A program made the translations under genes and the position numbers. Source: Varroa destructor (Eukaryota > Arthropoda > Arachnida > Mesostigmata > Varroidae). Taken from it: a DNA stretch of 64,000 nucleotides. The notes beneath the pieces are model-generated. The model made no database searches and was not told where the DNA came from. It saw nothing but the letters and a program-made list of their open reading frames with translations. Shown here piece after piece: positions 1 to 13,200 of the stretch; within the stretch, counting starts at the first letter, position 1, and the number at the start of each line of letters is the position of its first letter. The stretch is from positions 24,361,790-24,425,789 of the forward strand of contig NW_019211459.1 of assembly GCF_002443255.2 (NCBI RefSeq). The letters are read 5' to 3'.

Positions 1-3000
1 TTCTCAATTTATCTATCTGTCCATTTCTTGTATATATATATATATATATATATTGTCCTAGAATTGAATTTTCAGTGTTTACTGAGCTTAACTTATACTG
101 GGGAAAGCAGAGCCCATGGAACCGTATGAAACTGCCAAAGGTCATCCAACATTTTTGACAGCGCGCGACTGTGAAATTCGCACAAAAATTAATGTCGAAT
201 ATTTTTTTCGCTCAATGGGATTCTGCTGCTCGTGAATTACCTTGCCGATACGATAATTTACCCCTAACATCCTGCACCATGCTACATTCATATATATGAG
301 CCCGAGGTTTGTCGAAGAGACCGTCACGATGTAATGACATCAAGCACATATTTCTTGAACTAATAAAGAATAGTATGCACAGATGGCTATATTGACCCGT
401 TCATCCCTCATGACGCTTACTTAGCAACTGTGCTACAATTTCAATTACTATTACTATAAAAATTCCTTCGAGACTCCTTTGTTGATCATTTATTACATTG
501 CTAGACCTTTGTGCAAAATCGTCATTGAAAATTGTTTATCTTATTCTGAAATAAGAACGAAAGCGCAAACACTTAAACTTTGAACCGCATTAAACAATAA
601 ATGGAAGGTTCCTCAGGTTAATGGCGGTACTTACTTTTTTCGTTATCAAACGGGACAAAATAATTTTACTTGTAGGGTTGATCGGCGATTATCCACTTTC
701 TGTTATGAGTTTCTGTTCTGGGAAAGACGTAAACATTTAAGGTTGTTAGAGAAGATAGCTCTATTATAAAACATTTATATGTAGCTTTATCGAAGGTATT
801 TCTACACTGTATACTGACGCAGCCCTACAATGTCGTATCTTTTACGGCTCGGCGCATTTATTATCGCGTGTTAAAAGCTCGCTTCCAAAGTCAAACTACT
901 GTCGGAACGACCTTGGTTTTCTCAATGCGATATACCTTTTATTAACATGCGGTGCGTTATTCTTAAAGTTCTAACTAGCTAGTTAAGTTTATTACGACTA
1001 TGTTTGGACGAGTCGAAGACAGATATATATGTGTATACATATAACACAACCAGACATGTCGTATGGATGCTAGAGAATATCCAGGTTAAGCAGTACATTG
1101 AAATCGAATGACTTTTATGTACGAATACCTGTCAGCGCAGTAAAGATTGCTCATAATAATAGCTTGAACTGATACGAATAATTCTATAAAACCAACAGCT
1201 ATTGAGGTAACCCAAAAAAAAAAATGGCCATAACCGTAATCGTTCACAAGTGAGCCGATGCGTTAAGGGAAAGGACAGTTACGCATGTCCTGGAATGGTC
1301 TCCATTACAGGGTCCTTCATGGAGGAAAATTCCTTTCAAGAAACATTGGGTATCGAAACAGCAGGAAAAAAATTGATAAACAGATGATCAAACTCATACG
1401 ATAAGATCGCATATTTTATGAATTAATAGCTATTTAGTGGAAACGACATTCCGCATTTACTATGAGCTAGGCACTAAATAAGCAAACCTGATGACACTGT
1501 TGAAGTGACTTTGCACCGCCCGGGCATCTCTCAGCTTTAATGCTCTTCAACGACGTTCAACGCGGTTAGATAGTAAGTTCTATATTATAGAATAGCTCGC
1601 CGCTCGGAATCAGTATGTTTTATATCATATATTAGTATATTAAACAAATTCAAACAAGGTCGACTTCAAATGCTTCGACCTCGTGCAACTATATCGAAAT
1701 GTCATTGAAAGATATGATATGATTTGTGAGAGAATTGTGGTCTTGGTGGGATCAAATATATATATTATGAACCACCGACTGTCTATTTTTTGCCTCGGCT
1801 AAATTTGAAAAATTTATCGAAAATTCAAGGACTAAGTTTTGTAGCAAAGGGCATGTGTCCAGCAAGCAGTAGCTCCAAACACTTTTGCTGTCTTTGAATG
1901 TTCTGGCGGCGGTGCGTACAGGACACTGTTTATCAATAGCAGCTAAAACGTCATTGAAACGTAACGTCAGTCAGTGTTATGCAGTAACAACTAGAAAATT
2001 CGGAGGATAAGTCGTCGATTGACCATTATAACTGTATCATTGTAGAAGACAGTTTGACAAAGCTTGTTGGCAAGAACTATTTAATCCAAGTTATAAATCG
2101 ATCTAGAAAATCGATCGTCTGTAGCTCTGCCGTGACATTCTGTTTCACAAATGCATACGTATAGCGGATGCTGGCGTAAATCTAGATTACCTTTACAATC
2201 GGACCGATATTACTTCGAAATTCTTATAGGACACCACCGGTTATAAATAATAATAATAACAGTAATAATAAATTTTATTCCCTATAAACTGACCGAGGCA
2301 AGTGCCGAAAAAATCTCTCAGATACCAGACTAAGTTAGCCTGCGCTATGCTAAGTACATCCTGCGTTAATGATTATGAGCGAACATTTCTTGATGACTAT
2401 ACTTAGTGAAACTAGTAATCCACAAAACAATTTTATCTCAAATATTTAACCGCATTGAATTTACTATCATATCAGAAAAGCCCTGTTGAGAATGTACAGA
2501 AAGTTCGCATAGAATCCGTAAGCGCATTTGGTATGGTCTTCTTAGTAAACTGAGATTCTTCTGTTAACTTAGTTCACTACGTTAACACCGCAGAATTTCA
2601 CGCGCTTTTTTCTAGAATGTTTTACGATAAATAGGGCATATGAAAGGTGACGTTTTTGTGTTAGAACACCGTCATCTCTGAATCGAATTTCTAAGCAGCG
2701 GACTGAAAATAACTCAAAATTTAAGATTTGCAATTTGAGATCGTTAACTGAGGTTCTCGTAATACTAAAAGTGAGTGGGCATTTAGTTTACGGATTGTGG
2801 TTATTTGTGACTGCAAACGATTGTATTTTTTGATTTGTCATCTTTAAAGCTCTAACTTCCATAAATGCTATTATTATCGCCATTATATTATTATAATGCT
2901 AGCATTTACGAATGAAAAAATCAGAGTAACTTGAAGTTACTACAATAATAATAGAGTTTTTTTTTCTATTACCAGCAAGATGAATTGTAACGTAGGCACT

Positions 3001-6000
3001 GACGATGATATTGGTCAACGTCGTATGTAAAAATATGGCGCAGTTATTAACGAATTTTTTTTGCACGGATTTTTATCTCTTATCTAGCCCATTACGTGCA
3101 TTGAACATCTAATGATAGCATTCGCTGAAAGAAGAAGAACTCTAACCACTAAGCTACTTCCCGCCGCTACGATTGCAGCATCATAGATCACCTTGACTTA
3201 GTTCCGATACAGCTTAACTTATTTCAGCAAAATAGCAGACGATAAGGACATACGAAACGGTGGATTCGGTAATGGGTCGGATTTAAGTCTCGCAATATCT
3301 ATTTCCGGATGATTGAGTCGATCAGCTCGGTTGCATGTATAGTTCTATCATTTAGTGTAGGATGGCAAAGGTAAATCTCACTTGAAGTACGGATTAACAA
3401 TCATGGGTCCATCGCTTATTTGTGGGGAACCCCAGTCAACTAAGAAGAAGATTTCTTGCCGATTAATGAGTATGTCGCTGACCGAGTTACGATGTGAATA
3501 GACAGGGCGTTAAACGGTTAACGTGTCGGCAGTAAATCGAAATATTAGAGCAAACAGCGTGGGTCGCTTTTCAGATAGATCGCTATAAATTGTTTCTTAA
3601 TTCCTATTGCAAAGTTAGAAAGCCAACCTGTTTTAGCACCTACCTATAATAATATGATGCCTCCATTATTATTATTTATGCACTGATCTGCAGTGTAAAC
3701 GTTTCATTGATTTTACGAGGACTACCCCGTCGTTGTGTAGTGTCTACCAACATACCGTCGGCTAGTAATTTTCGGTGAGATCGAGCACGTTGGAACGACC
3801 TGGTAGCCCGTGATAACTTTATAAAAAGTAAAGTTATATATATTGCCCACCAAACAAACAAATGGGTTAAACACGTTATTTAGTTGATTGAAACGATATA
3901 CGATAGAGGTGTCGTCTTGAAGCTTTTTGAGTGTATCGGCTCAGATATAAGGAAACACAATGTTTGCAACGAGCACTTGACTAAGTGCATTGGTAAATTT
4001 AACGTTATGCTGCAAGCGGTATTAGCGATACCGCACAATGTTTCGATATGTAATAGGAGCTTGGCTAAGATTCGAATAGCCCATATTTGTTTTTACTTTT
4101 AGTCGCGGCAACATCTTACTAGAACATACAACCACCCAGAGAGAGCAGACATTCTCGGTGTGGTTTATATTGAAAGATCCAGCGCTCTTACATACAGCGC
4201 TCTTAAACAGTCATTTTGTAGCTCTGCTTTTCATGGAACAACCTTTGAGCATTCTAATACCATTATAACTTGTGCATACGCAAATAACTTCTGAGACGTG
4301 TTAACTGTGATCACGAGGCGGATTTTGCGCAGTTTGGTATCGTCCATACGGTCCAGCGATCGTTCATAGACCTGAGTGAACTGAAAGTAGAATAGTACGA
4401 ATAAATTGTTGTCAAAATTTTTTAGAATAGAACTCGAGTAAGTAAGATTTCCAGTACATTAATCACAACTACCTCCAGTCGTCTGTATAGATGCCATGTT
4501 TTATTTAAGCTTAATGTCGAATTTGCAAAAACACAAAGGCATTTATAATCAACCAACCAACCAACGCGACGATACATCAGATTAACCTAAACAAGAGGCG
4601 ATGCCGCGTTTGCTCGTTCACGGCATATAGAAGATCTAGCTACAGTAGGAAAAAAACCGAAATGAATCACTTGATATTATTTCATTCTGTTGTTACTTTT
4701 TTTTCATTGCTTAGTTTCAAAATCACGATATATTGTATATTTTTGTTAAAATTTTAATACATTGATTCACCTTGAGAAAAGAATAATATATTTTAAACAT
4801 TTTGCAAATTTTTTTTCAAAAAGAATTTGCATCTCTGTTATCATTCTGTGGATGCGCCATTAACCTATACAGGCCTAGCTGACGCATTATAATGGCCTTA
4901 GCCTCCCGTAATTTTAGGGCAAATTTAAAAAGTTTGAAGAATACTTTATTAGTAGTGGAGCAATGTGGGCATAATCATAACGTGATATGGATTACTCAAG
5001 TCATCCGCTTGAAGACGAATGACAAAAAAGCCTTTTTTTCATTATCGACTCAATATTGTCCTATTGATGTAACAGCAGTCATTTCAGTGCACAAGTGCGA
5101 CAGGCCCTCGTGTGAGCTGTGATCGAAATAAGAATCGCTTACTAAGTGCGCCTTTTAGCTATCGATTCTGTTGTAAGGGGCCGGTCGAATCCTTGGATTC
5201 CTAAAGCTCTTAGAGATGTAGGTATTATCATCAGGCGTCTGAAGACTTCAGTCGTATTTCGCGACAATGAGGGCTTTTGTACACGAACATTAGGCCCACC
5301 GCTCCCGCGGCGGTACCATTCGCATCGCGCTACATTGCTGATCTTCGCATGAATTCTATCTTCTTCGTTTAGATCGGTAAATGACAGCAACAATTCGGTT
5401 GAGAGATAGACTGGCTGTTTAGATGAAACCAAGACTGACCGAACTCTTATTTCATCAAATAGCTTTATATTAATAGTGCGATGGCACCGTGTTTCCCAGA
5501 GAGATCAAGAGAATAGAAACAATATGACCCGGGCAAATCATTCATGGCAATATTGGACGTAAAACTCAACAACTTACTTAGACGAAGAAATACATTTAGA
5601 TAACAATGTGTTTCTTCTTATCCTTATTGCATTATATAGCGAACCTGTGCCCATTTTTTCAGAGTAACTCTTCATATCGTATTCGAACTTTCAGCATCAG
5701 CTGAGCTGACGGGCTGACTCCTTTAGCCTTGATAACAATGGACCAGCTGGGTGGCCGGTAGATGATGGCGATCCATGGGTGCTATTGTGGGCATAGTTCT
5801 AGAATATTTTAATCGTAAGATGTAATGTGTGAGAAAAACTGATTCAGGGTATAGTTTTTGTATTATCATTAAAGAATATAGACAATTCATATAAAATCCT
5901 CGTCTTCATGGCAAATTATCGATATTCTTATTGTAGTAGACTATTACCAGCTCTTATATCTATATTTATGATTTGCCTGCTTTTTGCTTGTTGTTAGCTA

Positions 6001-6960
6001 AAAAGTACCAAGGAGAAAATCTGCTTGGGGTGTGGATATTATATATCCATTTTGAACAAACTTCAGCAAAAGTTGTCTGCAAACACAAAATACGAGGAAC
6101 AGTACTTGCTAGAATAATATCAAGTATCTATAGTGTTCTACATTATAAAACAACCCTAACTTATAAAACAATATCCTTCCTGAAGTCAAGTCAAACGACA
6201 CAGGCGCTTCAACATATCCATTGAACACTGTCAATGTTAAACTCTTCGCTCTCGAAATTGCTGAATCTCTTCAAAGCTATCGCCACGTATAAAACGTGCG
6301 TTTATTCCACTTTTCGTTTGTCAAGGTTCCGTTGCTGCGCCGAGGGATATCTCTTAAGCAGCTTAAGTACATAAGTTATATAAAAAATCAAAGGTCTCGA
6401 TTAGGTAGCCCGCACTTAGCGATAAGCCAGCCTGCAGCTGTCCGGGTCGTGGACATTATTTGTCACACTAATATAGATCAGACAGAGTTTTGGCGGCACA
6501 ATCATGCGCTTCGCATCGTACGGTTATGATATTATAATGTATTTCTCTGTGTAAGATCTGTTCACATGTTTGTTTATCTGGCGTGTGCATGCAAATATTT
6601 AGTGATTGCGGAACTAGTGTTTCGGTTATCGCATTGATTCAGCTCTAAGTAAAGCTATTTCTAGTTATAACTAACACATCTAGGTTAAACGTAACGTACT
6701 ATGATGCTATCGTCGGATCTTTTGCCAAGTTTACATTGTCAGGTCAAACACGCACCTGACATCATATCAAGCTACTAGTAGGGAAAACGACTCTAACCCA
6801 TGATTTGCTTCCATTTGTTTTTCCATCAGGTAGCCGAAAGCTATACACCCATCTGAGTAATCCCCGCTCGCTGCGCGGCTTCAGGCACACCACAAAAGCA
6901 AGGCTATAGCAGCAAAGTCCCGTCTGTTACGAAAACGATCTTAGAAAGAATCTCTAGCTC
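1..6960. other. 5' flanking region of the zinc transporter gene, no gene recognised
   Basis: This stretch is AT-leaning and holds only short open frames in all six frames. None shows a recognisable domain, and none pairs with good splice sites into a longer product. It contains a (TA)n array at 31-52 and short A or T runs. The last 120 bases before the transporter start (about 6845-6960) are richer in GC and probably include its 5' untranslated region and promoter. I see no clear TATA box or initiator there. Confidence 0.6.
31..52. repeat. (TA)11 microsatellite
   Basis: Uninterrupted TA dinucleotides, 22 bases long, in the 5' flank. Confidence 0.95.
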
Positions 6961-6972
6961 TGACTAGACGTC

Positions 6973-7250
6973 ATGGAATCTCTAACCAATTTGACATTTG
7001 GCCTGAGCGAGCGCGCGGAGTCATCGCAGAACAACGTCTCGACGACGCCCCATCATGAAGCGCACGACCATCATGATCACGATGACCATACAGCGATATT
7101 CCTAGCAAAAATTCTCGCGCCGCTATTGCTTCTATTTTTTACGTTTCTATTCGGGGTGTCGCCGATCGTCATCATTAAGCGTTTCACCCCCGGCGCGCAT
7201 TCGGGACAAACACACGACAGCAAATTTCTTTCTTTCCTCGTCTGTTTTGG
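6973..7250 (+). CDS. SLC39A1-like: ZIP transporter coding exon 1
   Basis: Encodes residues 1-92 plus two bases of codon 93. The N-terminus carries a histidine/aspartate cluster (HHEAHDHHDHDDH, residues 27-39), then membrane segment 1 and the start of segment 2. The donor is TTTGG|GTAAGT at 7250/7251. TGA at 6961-6963 closes the frame upstream, supporting the ATG at 6973. Confidence 0.92.
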
Positions 7251-10200
7251 GTAAGTATATCTGTTTGAATTGAGTGTATTTGTTAGAGGATGAACTAATC
7301 AATGAGCTTTAGATTATCAAGTGAGACAGCCTATCTCAGGGAAATTTAGCCGACTTTGAAATGATCAAACACTGACTTGTTGTAGGTCATGACTCCTAGC
7401 GTTATAGGACTACAAATAACCATTGCAGGGCACTTATAATTTCGGTCAGGGAGCGCTGTACGGGGCGTCAACGCTATTATCAGTTGTAGGTATGCTAACA
7501 TGATGGATAGTGTTCTGCTATATATCCGATTAAATCGAAACCGACGATACATTGAATAGCTTTCTGTGATAGAATAGACATATATTAATGAAAAATATTC
7601 TGACGAGTAAATGAAATTTTTGCGGTAACTGGGTTGTCCGAAATAAGAGATGGGTAGCCTTGGGTTTTAATCAAAGGCACGAAAGTGCTGCCGAGGAGAG
7701 TAAATGACAAGATTCGCGTAAGCATCTCCATAGTACTTTTTACACTAGTGATATTAAGATGAGCATTTCAAAGGGTTGTGTGTCTAATACGTATGTCTTT
7801 GACCGACAATCAACGGCAGAGTATCGCAGGGTATTAAACCTGTCTCAATACGTAGCGATTTGAGCCCGTTCAAAATAATGCAGGATAGGTTTAAGTCCGA
7901 AGATGTAGACAAATAGTATTTTTCATAATCACTATCTATCACACAGCCACAGAGGCTGTATATAGAATGAAGCATGTTTATATTATAGATCGTTGAGACC
8001 ATTAAGAACAGAATGAGTAGATCAAATCATATATGGAACGCGAATATCTCAAAACAAAAAATCTTCAACTTTCATGAACTCGATGCAACCTATCTATAAT
8101 ACGACTCCAAGTTACTTGACCCTTTTTTCTCGAAATACTGCATAGCGTTGGAAACGGCTTTTTTGCAAATATGAAATGGATTTATTGCAAATATCTATAG
8201 TTGCTACCCCTAGGTTATCTTATGTAAATTCATACCAAAAACACCTCTCTTAATAATATACATTATGGTGTTTTCAATGGTAAGAGCGCAAATTTACGAC
8301 CCTCTTTTTTGCCGGAATAACCCACAAATCACCAGCGGCTGGGGACTCGCAACGACGAATCCACAATGCCAGACGCTGTGGCACTCTGTGTTGAAATCAT
8401 CTCAACCACACTCTATCATGCGTTGATCTGCGCACGAGCATTTTGATGAAGCAGGAAGAAAGTTACATGGCCCCCGTCATCTGAAAAGCTCTAGCTTCCG
8501 CTCATCATTTCCTAACAACTGGCTGATGAGTCCGTTCCGATGAGCAGTTGAATTCAATTGGATGATGCAGCCATATAATGAGTACAGCCAGTCACATAGA
8601 TAGGCATATCAAAAATGCGATTGTTGTCTGCTATGATTGAAAAATCCCCTAGACGCGATTGTCCCACTGACCAGGTCAGCTAAAATGGCGGAATGCTTCA
8701 GCGTTCGCAAACGTCGTATCCAGTATTTACTGCAATACGACGAACTGTTAAGGATGTTGACTTATGCCGATCAGTCTACTCAGCCAGTCTTGTCAACCGA
8801 GCGGATTTTGTTGATACGGAATGTAATAAATATTTCTACAGTCGTATTGCAATAGAACGGGAGAGTCAATTGACCATGTCGGACTGCTTCCGCAATTCCT
8901 TTTCATTCAGCAAGTGCCCGGGGCAAAAGTCGCTGTTCTGACAGAAGCGATCTTCACTTGTTGCTCACTGAACTGTGGTTTGTATTTGTCAGTGTGTCCA
9001 CCCACGCTACCGGCGTATCCTTACCTCCGACGTCAGCTGTGCCGTGTGTTTGGCTCCGGGTCGCTGAGCGCTAATGTAAGAAATTCGATTTAATAGAACT
9101 GAAAAACATTTTGCAGTCGCGCCGATACCGTGGAGATTACCTGCGTAAATAAATAATATCGCTGTCGAGCCATGGCAGAGTAGCAAAAGCTTTGGCGTTG
9201 GATTTGGAAAATTAGCGACGGCCGTACCGGTGGGAGAGTAGTGGTTACTCACGGAATCTCTGACCGATGAAATGCCGTCCTTTGCGCTTGACGCGAAATA
9301 TGACAGTTACTTATTGACTTGTATAGCGCCTGATACAGTCAGTACCGGTGCTGGTTTGTCCTTTGTTGCTATCGTTTCTGCTAAATATTAGAATATGCTA
9401 GAACAATAGGAGGATCACTGCGCCAACATCAATAGACAAGCGTAGGCCGTCTGGTTCAGGCTAGTCGTCATTTACTAGAAGTATTTCTGGCGGGGTTGCT
9501 GATGCTGTGCTTGCCGACGGATCTGCTGTTGTTGTTACTTTTGTGGTTATCGTCACTGTAGAAGCCTTAGCGTTCTGCGTCGTCGACTAACGCGATCATC
9601 GTCTGGTGCTCGATCGAATAAAACGCTGTAGATTTTGAGTGAGCGCGAACTCTTTTGGTATGTCCTTAACCAACACATACCTTCCCAGCAAATATTTTCC
9701 AGAAGCACAATTCATTATGGAATCATCGCATCGAATTCTAGAGCTAATAACAGCTTTAACAGAAGCAACGGTACCAACTGATCGCGCCCAGCTGCACCAG
9801 TTGCCGTGACAGCAAAGTCACAGGCGCCGCCGGACCCTGGTAGAAGCTGTGCTGACTGCGGTTGTTTGCGCAAGGAGGCTTGCGACGAATGGACCTAGGT
9901 ACAGGCAGGACGCTATATACGAACGTATCTCAGCCTTTGTCGTTGTACCAGTAATCATCGTCATTATCTTTGTTTGAAGTAACATTAATTATCCTGTATG
10001 TAGAAGCGAAGCTATCGCGGCACCACGTACTCCGTTATATGGGAGTGTTTGCCTATGCCTGTACGAATATATGTCTGGTAATTGATTGTGTCGTGGATGC
10101 TGTGTTGTATTAACAGCAGGGCATTGGCAGTGTTGGCTCCTTTAGGTAGCTGACGCTGGATAATGTGACGGCACTGAAAATCGTTTATTCGCAGCTCAGA

Positions 10201-13200
10201 AACCTGCCATTACAAGAGCCTCCCAAAAAAAATAACAAATATAAATCAGCGTTCGTTAGAATATGTCAAAGTCACTATCAACAAACGCAACAATAATAGT
10301 GCCCTTAACCACGGACGCAGTAACAGCGACAACAACAAAATCGCTATGTTAGAGGGTGTTGTACTTTGTCGGCTCATGATAATTACGATTGCTTATAGAA
10401 TAATTATGACAGTGGTTACTATCGTCAATAATGGAAGTAATTGTACCTAATTCACTGTTTAAGCACACGTCGGCAGGATGCTACGGGGTGTTGCTAGACA
10501 GCGTCTCTTTGAAGCGAAATTCAGTAGTGAGCCGGTATATGATGATGTAAGAGCAGTTTCTTACGGTGGAAGCTAATGTTTTTCATCGAGGTTTGTGGTT
10601 ACCTCCAATCGAAACATGCCAGATCATCCTTGAAATGATAGCGGTCATGGCGGTAAACTACAACGCTAAAGTAGCTCATAAACCAAAAAAAAAAGGTTAT
10701 TCTTTAGATAATTTGATTAGTACCACTATGCGAGCGAACCACAGTTTATTTGTAGGTATAGCGCTTGCGATTATAATTGCACTAATAGTAAAAACATGAT
10801 GATAATAGATCAACAATATTCTAATTGTAAATAGGATCCATCACATGGTAGGTACCAGCTATTCATAAGGTTTTTACATCTCTCGCTCAGATATATATAT
10901 ATATATATAAATATATATGTATAGAGAGAGAGAGAGGAGGAGGAGGAGGAGGAGGAGGAACCCTATTAGATATTTTGACTGGCCGATTTTCTCAAACATA
11001 AATAAAAGGAGAATAGAATTGCGCAGTCCACAGAAATCAGCATACTGAGACTGGTCTTATCTGTGTCGATTTTAAGGTAACTCTATTTGCTTCTCACTAC
11101 CCTCTTATGCCTATGAGTGACCATGGTAAACCACAAGCTAAGAATAACGTTAACTGACAAGTAATCATAATACGTGGCGGTTCATTAGTTGTGCCAACAT
11201 AGGGCTGTAGCAGATATGGCTTCTTTTACTGTGTATCCGACGTCCAAGTTGAGTCAGGGCCATGCCCCGCAGAACTGCATAGAAATCAAAGACTCTGTCA
11301 TGTATCTCGCCGTTTACTATTGCTAGACTACATTATTTTTAATTTATGACACGAAGCATATTTACGTTATGTAAGAGGATTGAAGTGTGCGAGTCGTCTA
11401 TGCAAATTTTACTTCTTCTTCTGCTCACGGGCGGTTCACTCCACGAAACCGCGCATATTCAAAAAGCGTATCTTCTCGTTCATTTGCAGGGAATGAATCT
11501 CAACGGTACTTTCTTTACTTGTTGGTTCAGCTTAATTAGTCGAAGGGCAGAAAGCGAACACTGCGGTATCCCATCCAAATGTACAAGAATTAAATGGGCA
11601 TTTTTATTATACACTGTCTTCTGTCTCTGGTGAATTTTCTTCATATTAATTTAATGAAGACAATAAAATTCAAAGAAAATTAAAAAAGCTACGAAAAGGG
11701 TTTTTTTTTGTACGAAGTTTGTGAATTTTATCATCAAAAGACTCCAGGGACAGCTCTCCAATAGCAGGTAGATATTGCCTGTGCTGGAAACTAGTTTAAA
11801 AACGAAGGCAGGTACTTTTTGATTAGATTCGTAGAAAAATAGTTATCGAATAAGTGACCTTTTTCGAACATTGCCTACAATATGAGACATGCCATTTGTC
11901 TGTTATCGATGTTTGAAGTTATGTCGGATGTTCACGAACTTCAATTTATACAGATAATACTATCACCTATCCTACAATATAATTATGATACTTTTGTCTC
12001 ATATCATGTGTTTACCTCCTATTCACTGGAAAACATCATTATGGTTTATATAATCAATTGTATCAAAGTAATAAAAAATTTCCACAAATTATCGAATACT
12101 ATTTCACAAGCCTTACGTGGGTGTCCATCGAAATTCGCGCGTTTTCATTCAGGCAAAGAAGGCGTCGCTTTCAGTTTCGTTCTTCTGTCGTGTGGACTGC
12201 ACCTATGCCGGCTAGGGGCATTAGAAAAACCAATATCTTTACCATCAACGTATTGATAATGATGAATGACTGTCTAGTTTCATGAAACCACATATCCGTC
12301 ACTTACGTAAAAATTGATTTGTCACGAAATGCTTAACTGACCAACCCTTCAGTGAAAAGTGTTGAAGGGAAAAAGCGTACCGACTAATGCTCATAGTCCA
12401 TATCGCTTGCAATATAGGCCACGTTTGGTTCTACACCGCATAGGGCAAACACGCGACTCTAGAGCTGTTTCCACAGAATGAATTATTGTTCCGTTCGATT
12501 CGACCACTTCACCAAAACCTAGATCGGTTCCCATATGCTGGTTGTAAAAATCGCTCGCGCAGGGCAAATCGCACAGGGTAAACCGTCGCTGCCACACGAT
12601 TGTGGCACCTTTTTTTTATCTTCTTTGTACGTTTTTTTTTTGTATTTGACCTCACGTTGCTTTTGCCAGTCACATAGAAGTGTCGTCGTTTTGTTGCCTC
12701 GTAGAAAAATAATTCCTGCCGTCTACGCAGATGTCTAAGCATGTACTTGGAGTTACCTTCTATTTGTTAGTAGAGTTATATAGATATACAAGCATATAGC
12801 AAAATGACATGATACGAAAAGGAAACAATATAGCCGGTGTGCAGAGAACAAACTGCTGTTGCTTTTTGATGTTTTCTAAATATTAGATGCTTTTTTGCGG
12901 AGCCCGAACAACAGCTTGAACTTGAGAGAATCGCCAACATTGAGTTTCTTTTGTTGCGCTCTGTTGGATTCAATAGCTAGTATTATTTACAACGGCCTTT
13001 TTGAGTTCGGATATGGCTAAGTGACACGTGTGGGACGTGCTTGTATGCGGATTTCCTAACGATATAGGTAAACGAAAAGCACGCTGATCTCTGAGCAATA
13101 TCAGTTCATCCGCTCGGTAGGAGATACAGACGGTTGGGTCGGAAAGACCCCTGGACATGGAAATAATAACTGAAGACATTACTACTCGTTGAAGTAACGA